Shown: positions 17,871 to 28,605 of the stretch, one piece after another
Layout of the letters: each line of letters opens with the position of its first letter
How positions within the stretch are numbered: the first letter of the stretch is position 1
Source: Heliopora coerulea
Taxonomy: Eukaryota; Cnidaria; Anthozoa; Scleralcyonacea; Helioporidae
Direction: 5' to 3'
Length of the DNA stretch: 64,000 bases
NCBI GenBank assembly: GCA_030142905.1
Contig: JASJOG010000006.1
Coordinates: forward strand, 1,583,501-1,647,500
The notes under the pieces: model-generated
Told to the model about the DNA's origin: nothing
Databases searched by the model: none
What the model saw: only the letters and a program-made list of their open reading frames with translations
Position numbers and translations under genes: made by a program

Positions 17871-20400
17871 GGACGTTGACATTTGTTCTAAGGTTAAGAT
17901 TCCCGCCTGGTTCTTCACTTGTAATTGAAAGTCATTCAGTTAACTCAAGTAAACATTAAAACCTAAGATGGACGACACCTTGATTTGAAATTGTAATGTA
18001 ACTTCAGAGTGTCCATTTTTATTCGACGAATATGAGAGATAACTATAAGGATGTATACCAGGTGTGCCAACCGGTTGAATACTCGAAGAGGATAGTAGAT
18101 TTCTTTCTTTACCGCATCCGGCCGGATAACTGGATACTTAATTTTCAGCTTTGAATTAGTGTCGACACAAAAATTGAGAAGAGAAAAAATCTTTTCCGTA
18201 TAATCAGCCTGGAATATGTTACAAAATATTGGGTTGAACTTAAACTAGCAAAACTGGTAAGTACATTCTCTCACGGCCCTACGAGCTACGTAACTCAAGA
18301 GGAAGGAGCAGGTGCCTAGATTTTCTCAAGCCTGGCAAATCAATAGCGCCCAAGGCCTACTGAATTCTGATGACGGTGGTCTACTATTAGAAGCCTATTT
18401 GCAGCTTGTTAATAGAGAACGTCAGCAGTGGTTCCATGAGGATATTAAATAGGATGTAAGCCTCAGCTGATCGGTCAACTCTGAAGGAGACACTAGATCG
18501 GAGTGTCTAAACGTTGACTTTGAGTAGCAAATTCTCAATTTACGTTCAAAACTATTTAAGCAAAAGTACCGTAAATCTATGTCTTATTCTTCAAGAAATC
18601 AAACCTGGCTGCATCCGTGTCACCATAACTTTGGCAGCCCAGAAAAACAACTTGACTAACCGGTTACTGTTTAGCCAGTCAATATGTTCGATAGGCCTTA
18701 AGTCCTTATTCTATATCGTATGATGAGATCAAAGTAAAAATATCCATTATTGTAAAGAGCGATACCTTGAAATGATAATAAAATTTGAAGAGATTGGTCC
18801 ACTATCGCTTGAATGCATAGATCTAAAAAGACGAAACGAAACAAATGAATAAATTTAAAAATAAAAGGAGAAAAAAAAATTCCCGAAAAATCGTCATATA
18901 CATGTAGGTTTCTCTCACAACCTAACAAAGTGTTTTAAAATCATGAAGGTATCATACCTGTTTAAATGATTTAAATTGTGCAGTCAAAACATTTATGAAC
19001 TTGACACATTGTCTTACAAACTAGTGTGTGTAAATCTGATTTTACAGTAACACGTACGAATATTTTATGTTGCAATGGATCATCTGACTGTCTTCGGTCT
19101 CTGGAAACTTTTTGAAATTTAGGCATCAAACTGCGTCAAGCCAGACAGGTGTATGAAATAATGATCGGTGTGTCAGCCTGTTACCGTAAAACCGACATCC
19201 TGGTAGAGTTATTACACCTTTAATAATATACATCAAAAAAATTTTGCGATTTTGGTCGGCTGAGAGCAAGGTAACACTGTGCTGGAAATACGTATTAATA
19301 AATTGTACTGAATTACTTCGACTATATTTTTGGGGCACCTTATTACTTTTTCGTGTACATTATTAATTGGTAAGAACAGAGTTTCTCGTGCTATGTGGCA
19401 ACAAAAGCTCTCGTGAGGTTTTCAAAAACTTAAAATACTTAATTTATATTCCTTAATTAACGGCTCTTTGTGTATTATACTTGTCCTTTAGCCTCTGGTA
19501 TTTTGATAGTCTGAAAAACTCACTCGTGTGTGTTCTTTTCCAAATTGCTCACGAGATCATGCTATTACCCCCACACACACCTGTCAGGCTTGTTGGTAGA
19601 AAAGGTTGTAATAGCTCGTTACATTTCACATGTGTAGACGGCGAAACAGGTATTAATATTTGTGGGAAATGGTTTTGAAAGGAAATTGAGAAATAAAAAA
19701 GCAACTGTTACAAATCAAAATCAACTGTCGCAGCACCGATTAAAATATATAGATAGCATTATTACTCACCATCTGTGAAAGTTAAGTGATGAGAGTAAAT
19801 AGTAGGGAATAAATAAAGCATATCTTGAGTTTGACAAGTATAATTAAAAAGGCAATCACCAATAGAACCTACGTCAAAGACCTGTATGAACAGTAACAGA
19901 ACCATGGGGTGGCAGGCTCGCAGGACAGGGCAACAATGCCTTAGAAACGTTATTTAAGGTAAAGGTGTTTGTTCAAGTAGGCAATTAATGATAATTCGTC
20001 AGATAAGTCGGATAAGTTATCAACTGGATTATCGGCTGAACGTGGTGTAACAACTTACAAGGTTTTTCATGCCAGTCAACTACACAAGTTGTGCGTTCTT
20101 TCGCATGTTATGAGATATTCGTTTGGCATTGGATGTATGGTTTCATACATCGGCGCATGGTAGGATGTATATTAAGTTTTGTAACGAGCCGGGAGTGACG
20201 TAAGAGAGAGAAAATCACTGATCTGAAAAATAGGACTGGATCAGGCAACCCAGAGGTTGGAGTGCGGGAGGAAATGAAGCCCGCGAAATTCAATCTGCGC
20301 CGTACTGGAGTGACCACTTTCTCGGTAACGTTGTTGTAAGGCTGTTATGAAAATGAGGAAACTCGTACGTAGGGCTGTAGTAAACGAAGAAAAAATGTGA
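17871..20400. other. No gene recognised
   Basis: AT-rich sequence with short frames only (all under 80 codons, no domain). I see no clear transposon termini in this stretch. Confidence 0.4.
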
Positions 20401-20519
20401 AAGGAAATGACAACACATCCCAAAGTGATAGTGAGGGATCTGACGATGAAGAATCCAGGTTAAAGAGAAAATTTTCACGGATATTTCACTGGTAAGTATG
20501 GGGTGTCATTACCGTCAAA

Positions 20520-20780
20520 ACTATTATGTTTCGTTATTATCTACTGGTTCATTATTATACAGTTTTTCGTTATTATTATACACTGCTTTGTTAGTATTAT
20601 GCACTGTTGATTTGTTATTATTATGCGCTGTTTCTTTATTATAAAGCATTGGTTTGTATTGGTACACACTGTTTCGTTATTATTGTGCAATGTTTCATTA
20701 TTTGTTCCGATTTGTTATTTAAGAAATATTAGGCACTGTGGCATTATGCAGTGTTGTACTATTATCATCACCCAGCAAAA
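20520..20780. repeat. Degenerate minisatellite, about 30-base units
   Basis: Repeated blocks of GTTTCGTTATTATTATACACT type, with units near 20526, 20563, 20605, 20660 and 20690. Units are diverged and lengths vary. Confidence 0.6.
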
Positions 20781-20884
20781 TTTCATGTGCGTGTACGTTA
20801 AGCAGGGCAGAAAGACAAACGAACACGGTGACAGATTTCACTGCCAAGTTGAAAGACGTAATAACATCCAAATTATAGGAGATT

Positions 20885-21660
20885 GTTTCTAGTGTTCGTA
20901 GTGCTGATAATTGCGACATAGCAGAAGAGCTTCAAGAAATTCAGAAGCTTGTCATTGTTTTAGATTCCTTGACAAGAATACCAGAAGAAATATTCAATTT
21001 GTTGAGCAATGCATGGTCAATTTTAGAGTGCTCAGGGATGAACATCAGAGAAAATGCTGTTTTCATGGGATAACCAGGTAGACCAAAGTATGCAGTTAGC
21101 AAGGAAAAGCTCGCAATGCTTGTAAAAGCCAGGTTTAGTATCCGTTCAATTTCAGAGCTACTTCATATGAGTTCACGGACTGTAAAACAACAAATGCAAG
21201 AATACGGTCTTTCAGTGCATGCCCTTTACACAGAAATACAAGATAATCAAATGACATAGTGAGAGCAACTAAAAGAACAAATCCAAAGTGTGGATTAAAA
21301 ATGTTGATGGGACACGTTGGCTCAAAGGGTATATTCGTCCCCAGACATCGTGTGAGAGAAGCTCTTTCACAAGTTGATCTCCAGGGAGTGGCTACTCGAT
21401 GGTGCACGGCAATTAAACAATGTGTATACAATGTAACAAGGCCACTTGGACTCTGGCATTTTGATGGCAATCATAAACTTGTCAAATGGTGTTTTGTTGT
21501 TCACAGGTGTGAGGATGGCTTTACACCTGTGTATTTACCCTGCAATGCTAACAATGAAGCTGCCACAGTATTCTAAAATTTCATAAAAGCATTGGGAAAC
21601 TGGGGATTGCCCTCCAGAACCAGGTGTGGTGTTGTCAGGGAACTGAAAATGTGGATGTTG
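20885..21660 (+). pseudogene. HTH-plus-integrase transposase-like gene, truncated
   Basis: Plus-strand relic of a DDE-integrase gene family common in cnidarian and fish genomes. One frame from about 20890 encodes a helical N-terminus (EELQEIQKLVIVLDSL), is cut by a TAA at 21071-21073, then continues with GRPKYAVSKEKLAML and SELLHMSSRTVKQQMQEYGL, a helix-turn-helix. After a frame change near 21255, the integrase core appears with the first Asp in GLWHFDGNHKLVKW. A third frame after 21577 has only decayed similarity. The second Asp and the Glu are missing because Polinton B sequence starts at about 21715. The element is therefore truncated at its 3' end. Confidence 0.6.
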
Positions 21661-21714
21661 TCAAGAATAAGTTAAACACTTGTGGTCCAGGTAAGGGGTC
21701 AGCTTATGTGTAAT

Positions 21715-22745
21715 GTCTTTTTTTATTAAATTTTTCTTAACACCTTTAGCGGTTTTACCACCTTTTTCATTATCTTTCATATAACTATACGTTTTACTTC
21801 GCAGACCTATAAATTCTATTATTGGAATACCTGCTGCTTCATTTTTCATTTTTCCTATTACTTTTTTGTTTTCTTTAAAGTAAAAAGGAGAGTCAATAGA
21901 GTAGTCACTATTGTCAAATAAGTCTTTCTTCTTATAAAGATCATTATATACATCTTCTGCTTTTATTTCATGCATTAAGCTGTCTGTATCTGTGAATCAT
22001 AATTTTGTATTTTCATGACCATACATTTTCATTATTGTGTTATAATGGAAATCATACATAAGATTTTTTGAGAGTTCCAGTATACACATTCCAACATAAG
22101 CAGGCCTATTTAATGTTAATACTTCTTTTATCTTATGGACAGCAACAAGGTTTTCTTTAAAGATTTTACATAAATTGGTTTTGATACTATCTTTATTAAT
22201 TTCTTTTTATCTGTTATCAAACGGACATCTACACGTTTTCTTAAATTTTCCATAGTTTTTCCATAAACAGCATTGTTCATCAACTTGAAAAAGTCCTTCT
22301 CAAATGAATTCTTAGCATTTGTTCTCTTTTGTGTGTTGAGATCATTGTATTCTTTCAACCATTTTGATTGGTCAAATTCTAATACTCTGTGGATCTTTTT
22401 CAATTTCATCCCTAAGGATAAATACAATTGCAAATTTCTGTAATGTATAACATACTTTTTCTTGTTATTTAAAGTTGTTATTAATTTACTTACAAGACCC
22501 ACAAATATTTTATATTTCTTCTCTTTCATTTTACAATATTTAGATAATTTATCTTTCTTTATAGCTTTCTTTTCTGGTGCTAACGGATAGTCATTATGTA
22601 AGTCATGTAATTCCTTTGGATATTCCAAGTCTACTTCTAATAACAGTTCTTTTTCTGAGTCTTCAGTGTAATTATTCAACTGTACTTCATTTGGATCTTT
22701 CCATTTAAATCCGCTAGTAGGTGCGGATTGACTCATTGCCCATCC
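21715..22745 (-). pseudogene. Polinton B DNA polymerase B, C-terminal palm fragment
   Basis: Minus-strand fragment of the same polymerase family as copy A, with clear similarity residue by residue. It begins just after motif A (WAMSQSAPTSGFKW, about 22745), includes LLEVDLEYP, the motif B block [20 protein letters not shown] (about 22290) and motif C FTDTDS (about 21985), and ends within the region following LRSKTYSYM. A TGA at 21997-21999 lies immediately before motif C, and a frame change lies near 22140-22210. Exonuclease domain, zinc insertion and both ends are absent. Upstream of 22750 the sequence changes abruptly, indicating a deletion junction. Confidence 0.85.
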
Positions 22746-22787
22746 ATGGGCAATTTCTTGGGAAATTTGCCAAAGCTTTGTATAATT

Positions 22788-22955
22788 TAGGTAAAAAAAT
22801 TTAGATTGTTAATAGCTCCTTTACTTAACATATTAGCACAAGCTATCTCATTAAGCACTAAAGGATTGGCATGGCTTGCAAGTAATTTATGGGTATTAGT
22901 AGTGGTATTTACATTATATATTGTTCAAGAATATAGACAAAGACGAAGAAAATAA
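22788..22955 (+). pseudogene. Small membrane protein remnant of Polinton B
   Basis: An open plus frame without ATG, ending TAA at 22953-22955. It encodes LNILAQAISLSTKGLAWLA, a strongly hydrophobic helix (LWVLVVVFTLYIV) and a basic tail (YRQRRRK). This is a single-pass, positively charged-tail protein just upstream of the capsid gene. Its 5' part seems lost at the junction with the polymerase fragment. Confidence 0.45.
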
Positions 22956-22975
22956 TAAAATATATGTTGTACTAT

Positions 22976-24210
22976 ATGAACATGAAAGAAGCAGAATTAA
23001 TTCCCGGATTTAGAAGAAGTCATGGCTACTGTGAAAGGTGAAAGGACAAGACATGTTGTTACTTTCAATCCAAATAAAGCAAATCTTGGAGAAGAACTTT
23101 ATATTGATATTCCTAAAATGAAAATGGACAGTTGTTTGGCACCTGGAAGTTTTCATCTTTTGTTCACATTTAAAGTCAGTAATACAAAATCATGGTTTCT
23201 TAATAATTTATCTAAAATGTTACAAAAAAGACTTAGAATAAGACTTGCAGGAGAGACAGTTTATGATAACAATGCAAAAAATATGTATGAGGTGTATAAA
23301 GACCTTTGGAAAACCAATTATGATAGACTCGATACGATTGAATATGGAATTGGTAATGATAACCTTAGAAAACTCATTTCAAAAGATGACAGTGGAGCAA
23401 AAAGTGGTAATACACAGAAAGTAAGTGATGCATTAATGTTAGATATTTATGGGCATAAACAGAAAATTTGTTTGGATAAAATAATCCGTGATCATGGTCT
23501 GTATGCACCATTTTTTATGAATAATAATTTCCGTTATGTTATAACACTACCTGAATCAAATGAAGTAATGACTGTCCAAGCAAGTCAAACTCTTGGTACT
23601 TACACATTGGAAGACTTACAACTAGAATATGAGACAATAGAAAACATGGATATTGCTAATGAAATAGCAGAAAAATACTCTATTGGTAGATCACTATCTT
23701 ATGAACATATTACACTTATGAAGACCGTTGTTTGGGCAGCTGCTAGCACATTAATGAATGAAAATATAAATATACCAAGAAAATCCATGAAAGCAATTGT
23801 TTTATTATTCACAAAATCAGGAAGAAGTGATAGTGAGGAATATATATATCCAAATATAACTGAAGTGAAATTAACTATTGAAGGAGTTCCAAATAGTGTG
23901 TATTCCCAAGGACTTCCAAAGAACAGATTTTATGATGAAGCAAGAAGATTATTTGGAGAAAAGGAAGGAAAGGACCAATTTATGACTGGAAAAGTTCTAT
24001 AAGGATAAATTTGTTCTTGTTATTGACCTTAGAAGTCATGAAGAAGTGAATAAAACTGCACATGGAAAGAAAATTGTAAATACACATAATGGTGTTTTAT
24101 TGGAGATTAAAAAGAAAGCACACACTGGAAACATTAATTGTAATATATTTGTTATCTCTGATGGACTAGTTAATTTCATTAATAAAGATCTCCAAAGTAC
24201 CCAATATTAG
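22976..24210 (+). pseudogene. Polinton major capsid protein, frameshifted
   Basis: Major capsid protein of the double jelly-roll Polinton type, homologous to proteins annotated in nematodes and cnidarians as F54H12.2-like. The main open frame is 23022-24002 (326 codons). It includes RTRHVVTFNPN, RLAGETVYDN, YEVYKDLW, LRKLISKDDSGA, a central LPESNEVMTVQASQTLG segment and a C-terminal EEYIYPNITEVKLTIEG. A frame change at about 24000 moves the last 70 codons (KFVLVIDLRSHEE to VNFINKDLQS) into another frame that ends with TAG at 24208-24210. An upstream ATG at 22976, behind an AT-rich box, is out of frame with 23022, so a second shift near the start is likely. It would form the capsid shell. The gene is followed directly by the packaging ATPase. 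Confidence 0.85.
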
Positions 24211-24221
24211 AGAGGGTGATA

Positions 24222-24238
24222 CACACTTTACTATATAA
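24222..24238 (+). promoter_or_regulatory. Start-abutting promoter box of ATPase gene
   Basis: The sequence CACTTTACTATATAA lies directly against the ATG at 24239, 12 bases after the capsid stop codon. It matches the TATATAA-to-ATG arrangement of several copy A genes. Confidence 0.45.
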
Positions 24239-24840
24239 ATGTCTGTAAAAGACATGATTATTACAGGAATGACAGGCTGTTGAAAGACTTATTATCTTCT
24301 TAATTTTATAGAAAAGAATTATAAGAACCACTTTGATTACATAATAATATGTCCAACTTTCTCCTGGAACAAAACATATGAGAATTGGAAATACATAAAT
24401 GACCCAGATATAATTATAATTGAATGTCAGCAAGATTACATTAACAATATGCTTAGATTTGTTTCAAAAATAAGCCGAGGAACTAACAGTTTAATAATTT
24501 TAGATGACTGTGCAACTGTGCATGTAGTTCAGATGTTAAGAAATGAGTCAGTGAATTGGTAAAATTAGGACTCAGAGCAAGACATTATGGTCTTTCAACA
24601 ATAGTAATAACCCAACAATTGACAAGTATAAGTAAATCATATGGAGAAAATATAAGTAAATCGAGTACTTTTTATAATCCCAATAGAAATGATATGAAAA
24701 TCATAATAGATGATTATATGAATGGTGTTAGTAAGGAAGAGATAAATAAAATAATAAATACACTTAAAAATAATAAATATTCTGTATTAGAGATCAATTT
24801 AAATTATCCATATGAATATCATATATGTGGTATTGTATAA
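24239..24840 (+). pseudogene. Polinton genome-packaging ATPase (FtsK/HerA type), broken
   Basis: A33-like/FtsK-HerA packaging ATPase expected to pump the element's DNA into capsids. The ATG at 24239-24241 is followed by MIITGMTGC, which is the start of the Walker A loop. The next codon, expected Gly, is TGA (24281-24283), directly before KTYYLL. The Walker B region reads NSLIILDDCATV (about 24490-24525). A frame change near 24545-24556 leads to KLGLRARHYGLSTIVITQQL, the sensor-like motif with the conserved TQQ, and a C-terminal half ending TAA at 24838-24840. About 200 codons is normal for the family. The nonsense codon in the P-loop and the frameshift both kill it. Confidence 0.88.
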
Positions 24841-24844
24841 ATCC

Positions 24845-25382
24845 ATGGGAAAACATAAAAAATTAATTGAAGAAAACCTTAAAGAACTGGAAGATGAAAT
24901 CAAAACCGCAGAAATAGATGTTGACACCGCAGTTGATCCGCAAAAAGAAATTAAAAGGAAAAGAGAAGAATTAATTAAATTAGCAGAAGATGGACAGTTT
25001 GAGAAAAAAAGTTAATACAATTAAAAAAGCAAGTAATGCTGTCATAGAAAAACAGTATAAAGAATATGAAAGGAAAAAAATGCAAAAAGCGAATGAATTT
25101 TTAACTGACCAACTAATAAGCAAGTTTGCTGATGCATTAGGTGGTTTGGATGCAATAGAAAAACCAGAAGTATTATCTGATGAATTACAGAAAGATGACT
25201 CATTAAAAAGTGATGTTATGAAAGTTGTGGAAAATATAAGTCCTTATATTCCATTCTTATGAATTCTATCTGGCGGTATTACTACTGGGAAACATATTTA
25301 TGACCATAAAAAAAACAAAAATAAAAGCGAAGCTAAATTTGAAGAGATTCCTACAGAAAATAAAGATACTTCTAGTCCATAA
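24845..25382 (+). pseudogene. Coiled-coil Polinton protein, frameshifted
   Basis: The ATG at 24845-24847 lies 4 bases after the ATPase stop. The first frame, ending TAA at 25013-25015, is a charged helix (EENLKELEDEIKTAEIDV, KRKREELIKLAED). A run of seven A's at about 25003-25009 shifts into the next frame, with KQYKEYERKKMQKANEFL, ALGGLDAIEKPEVL and ENISPYIPFL. A TGA at 25260-25262 interrupts, and the frame then goes on through GGITTGKHIYDHKKNKN to the TAA at 25380-25382. Helix-rich and mostly soluble, perhaps with a short hydrophobic patch near the stop. Unknown role; its place after MCP and ATPase suggests morphogenesis. Confidence 0.55.
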
Positions 25383-25432
25383 ACAAATGAGTAAAAACAT
25401 ATTTTTAATCAAAAGTATGCAATCAGTTAAGA

Positions 25433-25620
25433 GCAGTATAGTACATGGGGGAGGACCATTAAATGGAGATTAGGTGGTCTTGAGATTTTAACAAAAACTA
25501 TGGTATTTTTAAAAAAACAGAATTAAACACTATAAAAATAGGTGAAATCCATGAGGAGGGGTACATGGATTTCACACCTAATAACTAAGTGTGCTAATAC
25601 CCCCATGTACTATACTACTC
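25433..25620. repeat. Polinton B terminal structured repeat
   Basis: 188 bases with inverted ends: AGCAGTATAGTACATGGGGG on the left and, inverted, AGTAGTATAGTACATGGGGG on the right. An inner hairpin is made of GAAATCCATG and CATGGATTTC around GGGG. Architecture and end sequence match the copy A terminus at 12607-12807, although the interiors are diverged. Confidence 0.65.
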
Positions 25621-25689
25621 CTATTGACAGGAAAGAGTTTAGTTAAAAATATAATAGCCCAGCAAACAAGTTTAAATAAAGCCATAATG

Positions 25690-26340
25690 GAACTATATCT
25701 TTAAAAAGATTTTATTGACTAACGTTTCGTTACTTAACCAGTAACATCATCAGAGTAATTATTTACAGGAGTTGAGAGGCTTAAATAGCTAACTGTTACA
25801 AAAATAGTGATGAAAGAATGTCAAAGGATTAGCGGAACGATTAGCAAGAACAATTAGCGGAAGGAGTGCGAATAGTCAAGTGGTGAAGAATTAGACGTGT
25901 GAAGAATTTAATTAGAAGTGAAAAAAAAAACCCAAAAAAAAACGGTCAAGAAATTACGTTAAAAAAGTACTAAGGGAAAGGATCTAATATTAGCGTTAAG
26001 AGACTGTTGCATTCTAGAAATTAACAGACTTTCTCGCAGAAGAACGTCAAACTGAGTTGAGCCAGAGGATAAGATTTCGAAATCATCAAATGAGATTTCA
26101 TGGTCGATTTTCACCTTGTGTGAAAGGACACTAGATAGTGCAGAATGTGAGAGCAGTTTTCCAGTGTAGGCTGAAATACCTATGTGATCGGAGATCCTAG
26201 TGTGTAATAAACGGCATGTTTCGCCTTTATACGACTCCTGGCAGCGTCGGCACGTGAATTTGTAAACTACATGGGATCTCAATTTGAGTGGTAAACGATC
26301 TTTAAAAAAAAAGGTAAACAGACGAGAAACGGGCCGAAAA
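25690..26340 (-). mobile_element. Penelope-like element fragment with GIY-YIG domain
   Basis: Minus-strand PLE 3' end. The frame 26282-25959 encodes HVVYKFTCRRCQESYKGETC followed by LLHTRISDHIG and, later, LLRESLLISRMQQSLN, a GIY-YIG nuclease of PLE type. Downstream on the same strand is a hammerhead-type motif and the element's end near 25690. The reverse transcriptase is missing. The family differs from the copy at 17400. Confidence 0.7.
25724..25753 (-). ncRNA. Hammerhead-type ribozyme motif in PLE
   Basis: On the minus strand CTGATGA (25747-25753) is followed by a stem (TGTTAC, loop, GTAAC) and GAAAC (25724-25728). Stem II pairs well: GTTAC with GTAAC. It has the same position relative to the GIY-YIG gene as the motif at 16322. 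Confidence 0.65.
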
Positions 26341-26399
26341 CCAAAAAAGAAAGAGAGTTAACTGAACTGACTCCTGTCTAAAGAGGTAATTACTTTTCT

Positions 26400-26585
26400 A
26401 ACTCCGCCTAAAGGCAGACCATTTGAATCGCTAGACAGTGAAAACTGACCTGAAAAGAGGAAATACCAAGTTTTTTATTCTAGTTTTAAGCGTTCGAGCT
26501 GTGTGTCCAATGTAAGAATTTGCGCGCTTATTACATGGGAATCTGTATAATATGCCAGCCACGGACTCTTTGTTGGCTTTGGCTT
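26400..26585 (-). pseudogene. Second GIY-YIG fragment (PLE)
   Basis: A minus frame shows GILYRFPCNKRANSYIGHTA followed by RTLKTRIK, again the GIY-YIG core. Stops follow within 40 codons. It is a separate, older fragment on the same strand as the adjacent PLE. Confidence 0.55.
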
Positions 26586-26715
26586 TTAGCTTCCTTAAAA
26601 TGGAATTGTTTTTACTGGATTGTATGACACTTTGATCAGTGGTGGATCTAGAATCAAGGAGTATTTAGGTGGATCACAAATTCTTTTGCAACTTTGGGTC
26701 ATAGATACGAGTCAG

Positions 26716-26903
26716 CAGTGGCGTAACGGACTATGGTCAGGGTTAGAGCAAGTCCTAAGGGCCCCCGACCTCTAAGGGGCCCCGATAAATCTGTAAAGAC
26801 AATTAAGATTAAATTCTTGAAATATGTGTCTATACTAAGGGGGGTGACGGGGGCCCCCAACAAAAATCTTCTAAGGGCCCCCAGTAGTTCCGTTACGCCA
26901 CTG
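26716..26903. mobile_element. hAT-type MITE (188 bp)
   Basis: Perfect 8-base target duplications CGAGTCAG at 26708-26715 and 26904-26911. Inverted ends CAGTGGCGTAACGGA and TCCGTTACGCCACTG. The interior holds GGGCCCCC blocks. Non-coding. Confidence 0.93.
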
Positions 26904-27554
26904 CGAGTCAGTCTTAAACTTTTTAATGTGAATCATTCACCGAAGTATAGTCCTTTCCTGTTACTAACGATTAATATACACACCAAGTGAGTTGAAAAAA
27001 GGAAGAATTAACATTAAATAAACTGGCATGGTCAGCATACTTACTGTAAGTCGTTGATGTTCGTATCAATTCGTGTTTGGTGTTCCTAGAATTTTGGAAT
27101 ATTTTTTCCCGCAAAAGAATAGCCTAGGTGGCAGCTCGATTTTTGTGATTCAGTTTATTGAGGTAGTGCAAGGTACGTAGGCATATTTTGGGTACTTTGA
27201 AAAAGAAGAAACTAACGAAATGTTGGCGCTGCTATGTTACACTTAAAAGCACACTTTCATGGCACTTCCGGCGACCTAGGCGCAGGCATCGGGCGCTTTG
27301 AAATAAGATACCGAGTGATATAGATGTATTGGTGCCCCACCGACGTTCAGGGCTTTAAAATAATTGAGCGGGTTCAAATAAAATGATATGAGCACTTTAC
27401 GCCATCCAAGAAAATTAGGGGCGCCTCTACTTAAGGGGAAGGCCGCACTTTGTCAATAGGGTGGACAATCGCCCACCTCCGAGATCCGCCCTTGACTGTG
27501 ATGCTTTCTTAAAATTCTCGCAATTGTTTTCAGATAACCTTTGTAGTATCATTC

Positions 27555-27975
27555 ACAGGAACGGATCCATAATTTTGAAAAAGTGGCGCGCAAATTTTTT
27601 TACAATTTCATGCCACCATGTGGCGTTTTAGTGGAAGAATTTTTATGCTAGCGTCGTCACCGAAGCATGAACATCGCGAATCAAAACCTCTTCTATACCA
27701 AAGTCACATTTAAATGTTCGCCGGTCCTAAGTGACAAGTTTTTATTCGATTGATTTGTCAATGATTGGTTGTCACTTCAGTGCTATAATATCTAGTTTGG
27801 TTGGTTACCGGCGAAATTGCAATTCGGCAATGTCAATCGTAATATATTCTTAAATAAACTTGGCAAAATATTGAAAACTGATCAAGATAAAACGTTTTCG
27901 TTGTTTTTGAGTTTGACGTTCTACTCACAACTCTATCTTTCCTTTTCCAGTGCGCCCCGCCTAAATCCGCCCCTG
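27555..27975. mobile_element. Candidate hAT-type MITE
   Basis: Ends CAGGAACGGATCCA and, inverted from the right, CAGGGGCGGATTTA. No matching target duplication was found, so boundaries are approximate. Confidence 0.35.
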
Positions 27976-28015
27976 ACACAAGGAGGGGGCAGTTTTGGTT
28001 CAATGATGACCTACA

Positions 28016-28605
28016 CTACAATTTTGTCGGCGCTAATGCAGTTTCGCACCTCATCCATATAGATGCAAGTAATGTAAGTAAATTATATATCATTCGACAG
28101 TTTATTACCTGGAAATTATAGTGGTACCACGATACCAACCATTCACTGCAAACATAATGCATTATAGCCTTAAAGAACATCCCTGTTATTTGGCCCCATG
28201 TTTGAATGTTTCTTTGTACTTCTTCGAAAATGTGTATAAACCCAAAGGTTAGACTAGGGTTGGCGTTAGGATCAGGGTTAGGGTTAGGGTTAGGGTTAGG
28301 GTTTATACACATTTTCGGGGCTTTTAAAGAGCGAAGAAACAATGGAGAGGGACTATACATAAATTGTAGACAAATCCATAAACTTTACGGTCTTGAGCCC
28401 CGCCCCCGTTCACTGTTGACGCTCACGGACTTATATGTGTCTGTTTTTTGGCTATAATGCCTTACGTTTGGAGTGAATTCTTGATATTATTATATCATTG
28501 TAATCTCCAGGTAAGAAGCTGTCGACTGATATGCCATTTAAGTATGTTTCTTGTATTTATATGGTTGAGGTGCAAAACTGTATTAGCGCCAGTTTTGTCC
28601 TCACT
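28016..28605. repeat. Foldback element with telomere-like core
   Basis: Arms of about 155 bases (28016-28172 and 28448-28605) are inverted copies: each contains GGCTATAATGC, CCAGGTAA, CTGTCGA, GAGGTGC and TTAGCGCC in mirrored order. Nested inside is a second inverted pair, GAAAATGTGTATAAACCC at about 28228 and GGGTTTATACACATTTTC at about 28301, enclosing TTAGGG repeats. Reading frames here are by-products. Confidence 0.8.
28274..28303 (+). repeat. Interstitial (TTAGGG)n, about 4-5 units
   Basis: Perfect GGGTTA units in the loop of the inner inverted repeat. TTAGGG is the telomere repeat of most metazoans. A degenerate preceding segment (28250-28273) extends it. Confidence 0.85.

Noticed and set aside
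1..25382. Possible alternative genetic code, because many Polinton frames continue past stops
   Set aside because: All three stop codons (TAA, TAG, TGA) are read through at scattered positions, and frameshifts accompany them. The host USP genes end normally. This is pseudogene decay.
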